A stretch of DNA of 64,000 nt, taken from positions 1 through 64,000 of the forward strand of contig DUNQ01000027.1 in the NCBI GenBank assembly GCA_012839325.1, in the 5' to 3' direction. Origin of the DNA: Candidatus Cloacimonadota bacterium (lineage in GTDB: Bacteria; Cloacimonadota; Cloacimonadia; Cloacimonadales; Cloacimonadaceae). Positions 1-7,300 of this stretch are shown here, in pieces (the first letter of the stretch is position 1; each line of letters starts with the position of its first letter). The notes under the pieces are model-generated. The model did not search any database, was not told the DNA's origin, and saw nothing but the letters and a program-made list of their open reading frames with translations. The position numbers and the translations under genes are program-made.

Positions 1-221
1 ACGACTTTGGCTATACCGCAGGCGAGCTTCTGAACGACTTTGCCGATCTGCCTCCTGAAATCGTCTTTGCAGTTATGCCGGACTTGGCGCATACTAAAAC
101 AAGCGCAGAGAAAGGCGCGGCTAAAGGGCATGCGCCAAGTCCGGCATAACTGCAAAGACGATTTCAGGAGGCAGATCGGCAAAGTCGTTCAGAAGCTCGC
201 CTGCGGTATAGCCAAAGTCGT
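1..221. repeat. Fold-back inverted repeat at contig end (probable artefact)
   Basis: Bases 1-92 are the exact reverse complement of bases 130-221, separated by a 37-base spacer. Both arms are the same coding sequence, that of the deacetylase lipoprotein that follows. In the left arm the frame starting at base 3 runs D-F-G-Y-T and, after the shared MPDLAH, continues TKTSAEKGAAKG. That is a plausible natural continuation of the family. The minus-strand copy reads HAL and stops. A perfect hairpin inside a gene at the very edge of a sequence is typical of a chimeric or fold-back read. Sequence left of about 130 should not be trusted as genomic order. Confidence 0.85.
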
Positions 222-450
222 CTATGATGATCACCACATCCGGCATCTGATCGCCTGCTCCCCAGTCGTATTTATACTTTGCTAAGGGGTTTTCCAACTC
301 GAGCTCTTCTTCGGGCTCGACAATTTCAAGATACTCGTCTTGAGTTTCTTCTTCGATGTTAAGCTCTTGGATTGCTCTGTCTTTTTTGCAGGATGAAATG
401 CCAAAAAGCAGCATCGCCAAAAGCATTAGTATTGTCAGTTTCTTTCCCAT
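121..450 (-). CDS. Divergent polysaccharide deacetylase (YibQ-like) lipoprotein, C-terminus lost at contig edge
   Basis: The N-terminus is a lipoprotein signal: KK, a hydrophobic stretch and a lipobox ending GISSC at about residue 21. An acidic linker rich in E follows (about residues 30-55). Then comes the start of a divergent polysaccharide deacetylase fold, with VVIIIDDFGYTAGELL and VFAVMPDLAH, which resembles the YibQ/DUF610 family (DDLG and a following P-x-x-x-H). The family is usually about 250-400 residues, so at least half is missing. The apparent C-terminus HAL is created by the fold-back junction near base 130. The likely true continuation, TKTSAEKGAAKG, is read on the plus strand at 93-128. 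The start overlaps the end of the DUF192 gene by 16 bases, so the two genes are probably co-transcribed. Family assignment is fairly sure; the substrate is unknown. Confidence 0.7.
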   Translation of the reverse strand: MGKKLTILMLLAMLLFGISSCKKDRAIQELNIEEETQDEYLEIVEPEEELELENPLAKYKYDWGAGDQMPDVVIIIDDFGYTAGELLNDFADLPPEIVFAVMPDLAHAL

Positions 451-929
451 TTAATCTTATCTAACTCCTTGATGTTTAATCTATCTACGGTTCCGGCTTT
501 GAGTTCGAGAACATATTTATTCGGTGTATCCGGCAGGATCAATTCTTCACTGAAGGGCGTTGTACCTTTTTCGATGTAAGTGATTACTTCATCTGAATCT
601 ATGAAGAGCATATCCAAGCTCATGAAGGTATCTTGCATCCAAAATGAATGGAAGTCTAAGCTTTTGAATATGAAGAACATGCCCTGATTGTCTTCCATGT
701 CTTCGCGATATTTGAGCCCTTGCAAGACGTCCTTATCTTTTTCCGCAATCTCAATATCGAAAGAGGCTCTTTCCTCGCCCGCTGGAGAGTATATAGCAAG
801 CTCGCCATCCTTGCGAAAGACGGGCTTATATTCCTGATTATCAGGGGCAGGCGGCTGACTCTTGCACGCTGCGCTAAAGCAGATAAAGAGCAGGCTCAAC
901 AGGATTTGTAGTCTTTTATTTACTTGCAT
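435..929 (-). CDS. DUF192 family lipoprotein
   Basis: 164 residues. The signal peptide ends in the lipobox FSAAC (Cys at about 22), so the protein is probably anchored in a membrane facing the periplasm. From about residue 55 it matches the DUF192 domain: an LQGLKYRE segment, GMFFIF, then SFWMQDTFMSLDMLFID, and a C-terminal KYVLELKAGTVDRL. These are the conserved GL..R, W-M-x-x-T-x-x-x-L-D and LEL..G elements of that family. DUF192 proteins are small beta proteins of unknown biochemical role. The start codon overlaps the end of the upstream peptidase gene by 10 bases, and its 3' end overlaps the next lipoprotein gene. The three genes therefore look like one transcriptional unit. Confidence 0.85.
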   Translation of the reverse strand: MQVNKRLQILLSLLFICFSAACKSQPPAPDNQEYKPVFRKDGELAIYSPAGEERASFDIEIAEKDKDVLQGLKYREDMEDNQGMFFIFKSLDFHSFWMQDTFMSLDMLFIDSDEVITYIEKGTTPFSEELILPDTPNKYVLELKAGTVDRLNIKELDKIKWERN

Positions 930-3784
930 AATATCATCTTCTTACTTTGCATAATGTCCTTGGTTTTGAGTGTGTAGAAATATATTCCGCTGCCCAGCGC
1001 TTTGCCGCCATCGTCATATCCGTCAAAGACATAACTGTGAACGCCGCCTTTGAGCATGCCGCTGTGCAGACTGCGCACTTTTTGCCCTTTGAGATTGTGT
1101 ATGCTGAGCTCGGCATCCTGAGCGTAGGCAAGCTGAAAACTGAGCGTGGTTTCGGGATTGAAAGGATTGGGGTAGTTTGCCAAAAGCATGGTAGGCAAGG
1201 GAGATAGCCCGTCATCATGAACAGATGTGAGCGTGATCAGCATCTCGGTGCTAACACCATTGACTTCCACCTGCGCCAAGATTCCCTCCGCGCTGAGGCT
1301 GTGATGAAACACAATGTCCATGGGCTCATAATCAGCGTCTTTTTCACGGATGATTATCATACGGCTATTGTCGTGATTTACAGAGCTATAGATGCTCTCA
1401 TCTTGATGAGTAAAAGTGATGTCCGCGACAGGCTCACCGAGATCGATGCTTAGGCTTCTCAGCTCCTGCGACAAAGTGATAACAAAGGACTGTTCAGAGG
1501 TTGCAACGCTGAGTTCACATTCCTGCAAATCAGCAGACTGCGGGTCAAGAGCCGGCAAAACATAGCCGGGATCTTTCAGAAAGCGCAAGAGATAATAAGC
1601 ATCGACTGCCGTGATTTCACCATTCCCATCCAGATCTGCAGCCGCATCAAAGCCGCTTTCATCAGCCTCAAGCGCCAGCTCAATCAGCAATCCCAAATCC
1701 TGAGAATTCCAGCATCCATCAGAGTTTACATCCCCGATCAGCGCAAGGCTCTCGTCCTTTCCGATTACGCGAATATCATCAATATATATGCCATCGCGGT
1801 TGACATAATAATCTGTTTTGAGGCGGAAACGCAGGCGCAATTGTGAACCTGCATACGCCGAAAGATCGTAATATAGATCTACATAAGTGCTTTGCGAACC
1901 TGTAAATGAGTCCAGGATCTTCCAATTAGTGTTATCGGTAGAAGCTTCAAGAAAGACAAAGTCATAGCCACTTTCCAGATCCCACCTCGTGCGGAAGCCA
2001 AGCTGCGCCTCATAAACATCCATGAGATCAATCGGGCTTATTGTGGTAGCGCTGACATTCTGATTGCCGCTATAATTGCCATTGGGACTATCTGTTAGCA
2101 CCATACTACCACCATCGCTTGTGATTCCCCAATTGCCTTGCAAACTCCAATTGCCCGCTCCGGCTTCAAAGTCATCATAAAACAGCGGTTCAAAAAGCGG
2201 AATAGAAAGCAGAGTTTCGCCCTGATATTTCTTGATCGCAGTATGCCCGAGATAGGCTTGATCGCTGTCATGCTCAGCCTTTAGCGGATATATTCCTTCA
2301 TCTATAACAGGGATGAAAAAGCTCCCTTCATCACCGCTTAGCACAGATATTTCCTCATCGCTCCAAAGAGTGATCTCAGCACCGGCGACAGACTCAAGAC
2401 CGGCTGCATCACGGACTATACCCCTTGGACTGACCACTTCCGCCGGTTCAAGCGTAAAGTCTTGCGTGACATACCCTTCCTCCGGCACGCTGAGGCTCAC
2501 AATCTGCGGAAAATAGCCATCCGCCGAAGCCATCAGACGATAGTTCCCCGGCAAAAGAATCTGATGATAATCCCCGTTCGCAGGATCGTTAAATATCTCT
2601 TTCGCGGCTCCGAAAGACGAGACTTTTGCAGCGATCGTGCCGCCACCTACCGAACTGATTATGCCCTTCACGCCCTTTAGCGCGTACTCAATATAGCTGA
2701 GAATGGACTCCTTGTTATCATCCCAATAACCCGGCAATGTCGCGGCTGGCGGCCATTTCGTATAGCCCAATTCCGCCGTGATTTCCAGGTTTGAAGTAAA
2801 GGCATAATTCCAATCCTGCATACTGCCCGTGATCACATACCACTGCGCGCCATTGACTACGCCATCCTCAAATTCGTGGCTATTATACATGGGCGTATTG
2901 TGCACGGAATAAGCCAAGGAAAGCTCTCGCAAAAGCTGCTCATCCGGCGTGAGACCATAGCTGTAGTCCCAAGGATAGTTCATCACCAAAGAGCCGGTAT
3001 GCATGCTCAGTCCCAGCGAAAAGTTGTTTGCATTGCTCCAATCAATCATCGCCAAAGTCTCCGGCTGATATGCATTCCCATCCGGGTTCTGCGTGCCGTC
3101 CGGCATGGGGAAATTGCGGTTCAGATCCACATTATTGGCGTTATATCGCACGTGATTTACATAGCCATCGGGGTTCATCAGCGGCATGATGAAGATCTCA
3201 GAGTTATCGATGAGATTCGTGATGCGCGGATCGCTTCCATATCCTAAAGTAAAAAGCTCTATCAGCTTGAGCAGCAAGTAATAGCCTATGGGCTCATCAC
3301 CGTGTATATTCGAGATCAGCTTGATCTTTACCTTTGGCTGGCTCACCATGGGGTTGTTTGAAAACTTGAGATAATATATGTCTCGATATTGCAGGGAATT
3401 ACCTATGCTTTCCAGCGTGCAAATATCTAAATTGTCTATATGAATCTGATGAATATAATCCTCAAAAGCGTCGTAAGAGAGATAAGCATCCGGCAGGCTT
3501 GAACCTCGCGGGACTCTCTCTGATGAGATGCCTTCGCCAAAGCTTTCTGAGGCGCGGATGATGGGCTCAAAGCCTGCTTGCTTAATGAGATTCAGATCAC
3601 GGGAGCTGCGCAGATTTATGAATATTGTAGAATCGAGATGACTCACTCTATCGATATCAAGCTTGAGATTATTGAGCAATTTGACATCGGATGTGAGGTT
3701 CGTGCTTTGTATCTCCGCAATGCCGGCAAAGGCAAAGCAAGCACTCAAAAGGATGATTGCGATCATGCAGATCTTTCTCATCAT
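920..3784 (-). CDS. Secreted M14 zinc carboxypeptidase with dockerin-like repeats and T9SS sorting domain
   Basis: About 954 residues from the start chosen here. Residues 1-20 are a signal peptide. Residues 100-400 are an M14 metallocarboxypeptidase: zinc ligands in NIHGDEPIG (H161, E164) and MHTGS (H262), substrate-binding VDLNRNF, and the catalytic Glu in ITAELGY (E338). Two carboxypeptidase-regulatory-like beta domains follow, then a MAM/jelly-roll-like domain beginning YDDFEAGAGNW. Next are two EF-hand-like calcium loops (GDVNSDGCWNSQD, ADLDGNGEITAVD), as in dockerins. The last 80 residues are a T9SS sorting domain (NYPNPFNPETTLSF ... KKMIL). It probably acts as an extracellular peptide-degrading enzyme. 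The frame stays open to 3943, but that extension lies in the SRP RNA gene. ATG-ATG at 3784/3781 has a GGAG ribosome site just upstream. Exact substrate preference is unknown. Confidence 0.88.
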   Translation of the reverse strand: MMRKICMIAIILLSACFAFAGIAEIQSTNLTSDVKLLNNLKLDIDRVSHLDSTIFINLRSSRDLNLIKQAGFEPIIRASESFGEGISSERVPRGSSLPDAYLSYDAFEDYIHQIHIDNLDICTLESIGNSLQYRDIYYLKFSNNPMVSQPKVKIKLISNIHGDEPIGYYLLLKLIELFTLGYGSDPRITNLIDNSEIFIMPLMNPDGYVNHVRYNANNVDLNRNFPMPDGTQNPDGNAYQPETLAMIDWSNANNFSLGLSMHTGSLVMNYPWDYSYGLTPDEQLLRELSLAYSVHNTPMYNSHEFEDGVVNGAQWYVITGSMQDWNYAFTSNLEITAELGYTKWPPAATLPGYWDDNKESILSYIEYALKGVKGIISSVGGGTIAAKVSSFGAAKEIFNDPANGDYHQILLPGNYRLMASADGYFPQIVSLSVPEEGYVTQDFTLEPAEVVSPRGIVRDAAGLESVAGAEITLWSDEEISVLSGDEGSFFIPVIDEGIYPLKAEHDSDQAYLGHTAIKKYQGETLLSIPLFEPLFYDDFEAGAGNWSLQGNWGITSDGGSMVLTDSPNGNYSGNQNVSATTISPIDLMDVYEAQLGFRTRWDLESGYDFVFLEASTDNTNWKILDSFTGSQSTYVDLYYDLSAYAGSQLRLRFRLKTDYYVNRDGIYIDDIRVIGKDESLALIGDVNSDGCWNSQDLGLLIELALEADESGFDAAADLDGNGEITAVDAYYLLRFLKDPGYVLPALDPQSADLQECELSVATSEQSFVITLSQELRSLSIDLGEPVADITFTHQDESIYSSVNHDNSRMIIIREKDADYEPMDIVFHHSLSAEGILAQVEVNGVSTEMLITLTSVHDDGLSPLPTMLLANYPNPFNPETTLSFQLAYAQDAELSIHNLKGQKVRSLHSGMLKGGVHSYVFDGYDDGGKALGSGIYFYTLKTKDIMQSKKMILCK

Positions 3785-3833
3785 CAGCTCCTTAGATCGG
3801 TTTATTTTAATGAAAGCCGTTTTGATTTTCTTT

Positions 3834-3930
3834 AAAAAAACCGGGCGGCAGCACACATGTCTGAGCTTGCTTAATGCTGCTTCGTTCCCGACCTGACATG
3901 GTTCACATTCAAACATTGGCGACACCCGGC
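3834..3930 (-). ncRNA. ffs: Signal recognition particle RNA, small bacterial type (4.5S-like)
   Basis: Read on the minus strand, the segment contains the hallmark of SRP domain IV: GUCAGGUCGGGAACGAAGCAGC, with the GGAA-type tetraloop and the asymmetric internal loop. The 5' end GCCGGG pairs with CCCGG at the 3' end (3841-3845). A run of seven U follows (3840-3834), which would be the terminator. Length is about 90 nt plus the tail, the usual size of the Alu-less bacterial form. It lies immediately upstream of the M14 peptidase gene and in the same direction. It pairs with Ffh to target membrane and secreted proteins. Upstream is TTGACA at 3965-3960 (minus strand), followed 19 nt after its TTG by TTGCTTTG (3943-3936). 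That arrangement resembles the Bacteroidetes -33/-7 promoter. Confidence 0.93.
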
Positions 3931-4233
3931 TTATACAAAGCAATTTATGTAGCTCTTTTTGTCAACAAGAAATATAAGTTCGCAGTGCTCGCCGATTTAA
4001 CGATTCGACGATTTAGCGATTTAGTGGGCTGCGCTGCTGTCGCGGACGGTGTGGGAAAATCCTTGATTCGATGAGCGGCAGCACTTCTGGCAGAACAGAG
4101 TATGAGGTTGACGTATCATGCTGATATCTAAGATAGATAGCCCATGTTTTATGAATTGTTGTCCAGTTTGCAGCCATAACCAGTTTGAACTGAAGCTCCA
4201 CAACCTGTCATAACTTCATATAACTCCATAGCT
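3931..4233. other. Intergenic region upstream of SRP RNA; short GATTTA repeat
   Basis: No convincing gene. Bases 3994-4022 carry the motif CGATTTAACGATT..CGATTTAGCGATTTA. Closely similar strings recur at about 22810, 40140, 52378 and 52715, always beside the hairpin-rich repeat tracts. The segment 4021-4080 contains further short hairpin words (GGGCTGCGCTGCTGTCGC). Small open frames between 4013 and 4203 show no start signal or recognisable motif. Confidence 0.5.
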
Positions 4234-4326
4234 TACCCATTGGATTCAGCCTATCTTGCGGTGGAGATATGGTCATGCCTATGACCACATCATGACCACA
4301 TCATCACGAGAACCCAATAGGGAAGG
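4234..4326 (+). repeat. 93-bp palindromic element, copy 1
   Basis: It begins TACCCATTGGATTC and ends GAACCCAATAGGGAAG, which are imperfect inverted repeats of each other. The interior holds repeated ATGGTCATG / ATGACCACATC words, which can also fold back. Near-identical elements lie at 25275-25367 (same orientation) and 61341-61432 (opposite orientation). It lies just past the 3' end of the minus-strand outer-membrane gene. Size, terminal inverted repeats and intergenic position suggest a MITE- or REP-like non-autonomous element. Confidence 0.7.
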
Positions 4327-4360
4327 CATGGAAAAAACACTAAAAAGAAGGAAAAATAAA

Positions 4361-6151
4361 TTAGAAATAAAGACTGAGATTAACCGAGCTACGCCAATCT
4401 ATTTTGATGAGATCTTCAGAATTTGGCGTGATGGAAGCCTCGATAAAGGAGCCATTGTCAAAGGTCCAATAAATGCCCGCTTCGAGATTGTATTCAGTCC
4501 AAGTTCCCCAGCTGATGCCCGGACTAATGCTATAATAAAAGTTGCCGATATCATGCTTCAAAGTTATAGAACTCATATACTTACGGTTCTTGCTGTCCAA
4601 TGTATAATATTCGCCCTCTTGCTGACCATATTGATTTTCCTCATAGCCGTAGGAGAGATCCAGCAGCATGGAATTTCCCGAGATTTTCCTGTGATTCAGC
4701 TGATTCCATCTATCATCGGGAACTCTCGCCAGATATGGATAGCTATCGAAAATGAGGTTAAACTTATATCCCAATTGCCTATAGAGCTTATTTTCTCTGC
4801 TTTTGGGATAGATGAAATTTGTATAGTCCGTACGCAGCTGATAACTTTGCTTAAAAGCCAGGCGATCGCCCAAGAGTATCTCCATATCCGGCAATAAACT
4901 AAAGCTTTCTAAATTGTGATTATTTGCCGAAAGAATGGGATTTATATACACGTCTTCACGCAGTGAATAAAGAAAGAGGTTTGTCATGCGGATGCGCTCG
5001 CGGAAATAATGCAGCCATCCCAGGCGTAAGCTCCGAGTTCTCAGGTCGTTATCCCAACGATTTTCGTTTTTTGGAAACTTAGTTCTCTGCAGCTGTATTC
5101 CCGCACCGATGAGCAGGGTATCCATGTGGCTATATTCCCATGCAATCACGCCATTTATGCCCCTGCCTTCGCCCTCGCGTGTGTTTTGATCGAAGATAAA
5201 GTCTTTCACGGCATGACTATGTTCTGCATTTAGTCTCAGCACAAAATCCGCAGGCAAATCGTAATCCATCCCGATGCGTAACTCGTTGACATACTCTTTG
5301 TTATCTCGCTTAATGCTCTCTTTCATCGCCACGATTCTTTCGTAATATCTCTCTTGAATATTTATGCTCAGATCAGGATGCGGAAGATAGATGAGGCTGC
5401 TTTCGGCGCTGAATCCACGACGCCGCTGTTTATCCTGCCAAAGATAGTTGCTCTTTTCGCGGGCTTCCATGCTGCTGAGCGTGAAGATATTGTCTTTTCT
5501 GCCATAAAAATGGAAGACGTTATTCCATTGGAGATTCTCGGGATAGAGCGCAAAGCCGGCGGTTGTTTGGACATCGGTATATTTTTCCCAGTCCATGTTT
5601 TTGTTATCGGCATGAGCGCGCAGATGCAAGTTCCAAGTCTCCTCGTCATAGCGATATCCCAATGCAGAGCTAAATTGCAGTCCGTCGCTATTGAGATATG
5701 CCTTGTCCGACCATCTGTCATGCTCATTTCGCATGATGGCGTGCCCTTCCAGGCGCAGAAAAAGACTATCGATGGGGCTGTAATAAAGCTGATAGCCCAG
5801 CTTGCCGTTTTTGTTTACATAAGCGCCGGGATCCAGATCGCTGGCCTCTTGATAGGATTCATAGTCTATCGCAAGTGTATGGTGCAGCTTGTTTTGCGCG
5901 TAGCTGATATTTGTTCCCAAATTCGATCTGCGTGTGTCTCTATTGAAGCTCAGCCTGTTTTCCCAAGAGCTTTGCCCCAGGATGTCCACCACAGTGTTCT
6001 TCAGCGGATTCATCTGATAATAGAGCCGCGATTCCAAGAGCCTGAGTGCGGAGCTATCATAGAGATAGAATTCCACGTCTTTGCTGAGGGCAAAAAGCGC
6101 GAGATTAGAGCTCAGTAATAAGATGATTAAGAAAAATAAACTCTTCTTCAT
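4361..6151 (-). CDS. Predicted outer-membrane beta-barrel protein of unknown function
   Basis: 596 residues with a clear signal peptide (MKKSLFFLIILLLSSN, cleavage near residue 20). The rest is rich in alternating polar/aromatic segments such as NLHLRAHADNKN, FVLRLNAEHSHAV and YYSISPGISWGTW. It ends NLSLYF, a C-terminal aromatic residue typical of outer-membrane barrels. No catalytic motif is recognised. The pattern suggests about 20 or more beta strands spanning the outer membrane. ATG at 6151 is preceded by GGAGA at a 6-base spacing. It overlaps the end of rsmA by 47 bases, so it is translated from within the rsmA 3' end. Barrel assignment is inference from composition and pattern; transport or assembly roles cannot be told apart. 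Confidence 0.6.
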   Translation of the reverse strand: MKKSLFFLIILLLSSNLALFALSKDVEFYLYDSSALRLLESRLYYQMNPLKNTVVDILGQSSWENRLSFNRDTRRSNLGTNISYAQNKLHHTLAIDYESYQEASDLDPGAYVNKNGKLGYQLYYSPIDSLFLRLEGHAIMRNEHDRWSDKAYLNSDGLQFSSALGYRYDEETWNLHLRAHADNKNMDWEKYTDVQTTAGFALYPENLQWNNVFHFYGRKDNIFTLSSMEAREKSNYLWQDKQRRRGFSAESSLIYLPHPDLSINIQERYYERIVAMKESIKRDNKEYVNELRIGMDYDLPADFVLRLNAEHSHAVKDFIFDQNTREGEGRGINGVIAWEYSHMDTLLIGAGIQLQRTKFPKNENRWDNDLRTRSLRLGWLHYFRERIRMTNLFLYSLREDVYINPILSANNHNLESFSLLPDMEILLGDRLAFKQSYQLRTDYTNFIYPKSRENKLYRQLGYKFNLIFDSYPYLARVPDDRWNQLNHRKISGNSMLLDLSYGYEENQYGQQEGEYYTLDSKNRKYMSSITLKHDIGNFYYSISPGISWGTWTEYNLEAGIYWTFDNGSFIEASITPNSEDLIKIDWRSSVNLSLYF

Positions 6152-6887
6152 CTAAGGTCTCCGCTCTTCTTGTGAAATCCAGCCCCGAGCGCGTGATCAG
6201 AGCCTCCAGCTTCTCTCTTCCCAAGTAGGGGAGGAGGTTGTTCCTCAGCGTCTTACGCTTGTGTGCAAAAGATGCATTGATGAGGCTGTAAAACTGCTTT
6301 TCATCGCCTAAATCAGGCAAAATCTGTCTCGGTTTGATTAGCACCACTGCGCTTTCCACCTTGGGCGGGGGATCGAACTTATCTGCCGCTACGAAGAATG
6401 CTAAAGAGATGTCGAACTTGAGCCTCATTCGTATGGTGAGCAGGCTGTATGCCTTATCGCCCGCTTGTGCGGTTAATCTCTCTGCCACCTCTTTTTGGAT
6501 CATGAAGACGGCGCGTTCGATGTCGGCGGAATATTCTTCCAATTTATAGAGTAATGGCGAGGTGATTTGATAGGGGATATTGGCGATTATCTTGATGGGG
6601 GCTTGTTCTTTACTAAGCTCTTCTGTCCAATTTAGCTTTAGAATATCAATGAGGGTGAGATCAATCTTTTGCCCAAAGCGACGCTTCAGCACGCCTGCCA
6701 TACGCTTGTCTAATTCAAAGGCTTTGAGCTTTGCACCACGCGTGATGAGCGCATCCGAGAGAATGCCGAGACCGGGACCTATTTCCCAGATGGTTTCGCC
6801 GGGCACAATCTCGCCCAAAGCGGCGATATCGGACGCGATTGCAGCATCATTTAAGAAATGCTGCCCAAGTTCTTTGATTGCTCTCAA
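6105..6887 (-). CDS. rsmA: 16S rRNA (adenine-1518/1519-N6) dimethyltransferase RsmA (KsgA)
   Basis: Dimethylates two adjacent adenines in the 3' hairpin of 16S rRNA during late 30S assembly, using S-adenosylmethionine. N-terminal KELGQHFLND is the family's signature. IWEIGPGLGILSDAL is SAM-binding motif I. NIPYQITSPLL is the N-I-P-Y catalytic motif that holds the target adenine. PPPKVESAVV and the C-terminal helical region complete the family. A TTG start at 6887 is preferred: it gives an N-terminus close to KsgA and has AGGA eight bases upstream. The open frame reaches an earlier TTG at 6932, but that lies inside the palindrome 6911-6930. The gene is about 260 residues, normal for the family. 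Confidence 0.93.
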   Translation of the reverse strand: MRAIKELGQHFLNDAAIASDIAALGEIVPGETIWEIGPGLGILSDALITRGAKLKAFELDKRMAGVLKRRFGQKIDLTLIDILKLNWTEELSKEQAPIKIIANIPYQITSPLLYKLEEYSADIERAVFMIQKEVAERLTAQAGDKAYSLLTIRMRLKFDISLAFFVAADKFDPPPKVESAVVLIKPRQILPDLGDEKQFYSLINASFAHKRKTLRNNLLPYLGREKLEALITRSGLDFTRRAETLDEEEFIFLNHLITEL

Positions 6888-6910
6888 AATAATAGTCCTA
6901 ATACACGAAA

Positions 6911-6930
6911 GGGAGAGCGCGTGCTCTCCC
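6911..6930 (-). terminator. Perfect 20-bp palindrome between the zinc-ribbon gene and rsmA
   Basis: GGGAGAGCGCGTGCTCTCCC is nearly self-complementary. On the minus strand it is followed by TTTCGTGTATT, a weak U tract. It sits 18 bases after the stop of the zinc-ribbon gene and about 23 bases before the rsmA start. It may be a weak terminator or attenuator between the two genes. Confidence 0.45.
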
Positions 6931-6947
6931 AAACCTGTCCATATCTA

Positions 6948-7124
6948 TCAGGCAGTAAGTTTTTCTGCCGGGATGTTTTTGCAAACTTTGCAAACTTTAA
7001 TGGTTTTGTCGTCAACCTTGATTTCATACATAAGCTTAACGCCGGTGCGCTTGCAGTTCGGGCATTGCCCTCTGCCGCGATTAGGCAGGCTTCTCAAGGT
7101 TTTACCGCGATTATTCTTTGCCAT
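6948..7124 (-). CDS. Small zinc-ribbon protein (58 residues)
   Basis: The reading frame begins ATG at 7124 with a strong ribosome site (AAAGGAGC, about 6 bases upstream) and stops at TGA 6948-6950. The protein starts MAKNNRGKTLRSLPNRG, basic and glycine-rich like many ribosomal proteins. It then carries CPNC at about 21-24 and CKVC at about 45-48, a two-knuckle zinc-binding ribbon. It ends AEKLTA. It is too short for most gene finders. The basic N-terminus plus zinc ribbon suggests an RNA- or ribosome-associated protein, but I do not recognise a named family. It is followed by a palindrome and then rsmA. Confidence 0.75.
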   Translation of the reverse strand: MAKNNRGKTLRSLPNRGRGQCPNCKRTGVKLMYEIKVDDKTIKVCKVCKNIPAEKLTA

Positions 7125-7300
7125 TTATAGCTCCTTTTGTGTATTCATATGATTTGAATCCAATTTGTAAAAGTGCATACTTCAGTCAATCTTTATTTTA
7201 TAAAGACTTATCCTGAAAGCCAAAAAGCATTCTTTTGTCATTGTTCAAAGCCTTTATGATTGCAAAAGAGACGACGCGCACTCTTCATAAAATAAGAGCT

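Noticed and set aside
4256-4897. 213-codon plus-strand frame over the 3' end of the outer-membrane gene
   Set aside because: Most of it is antisense to a gene with a clear signal peptide and ribosome site; it begins in the palindromic repeat.
5354-6118. 254-codon plus-strand frame inside the outer-membrane gene
   Set aside because: Antisense shadow without ribosome site or motif.
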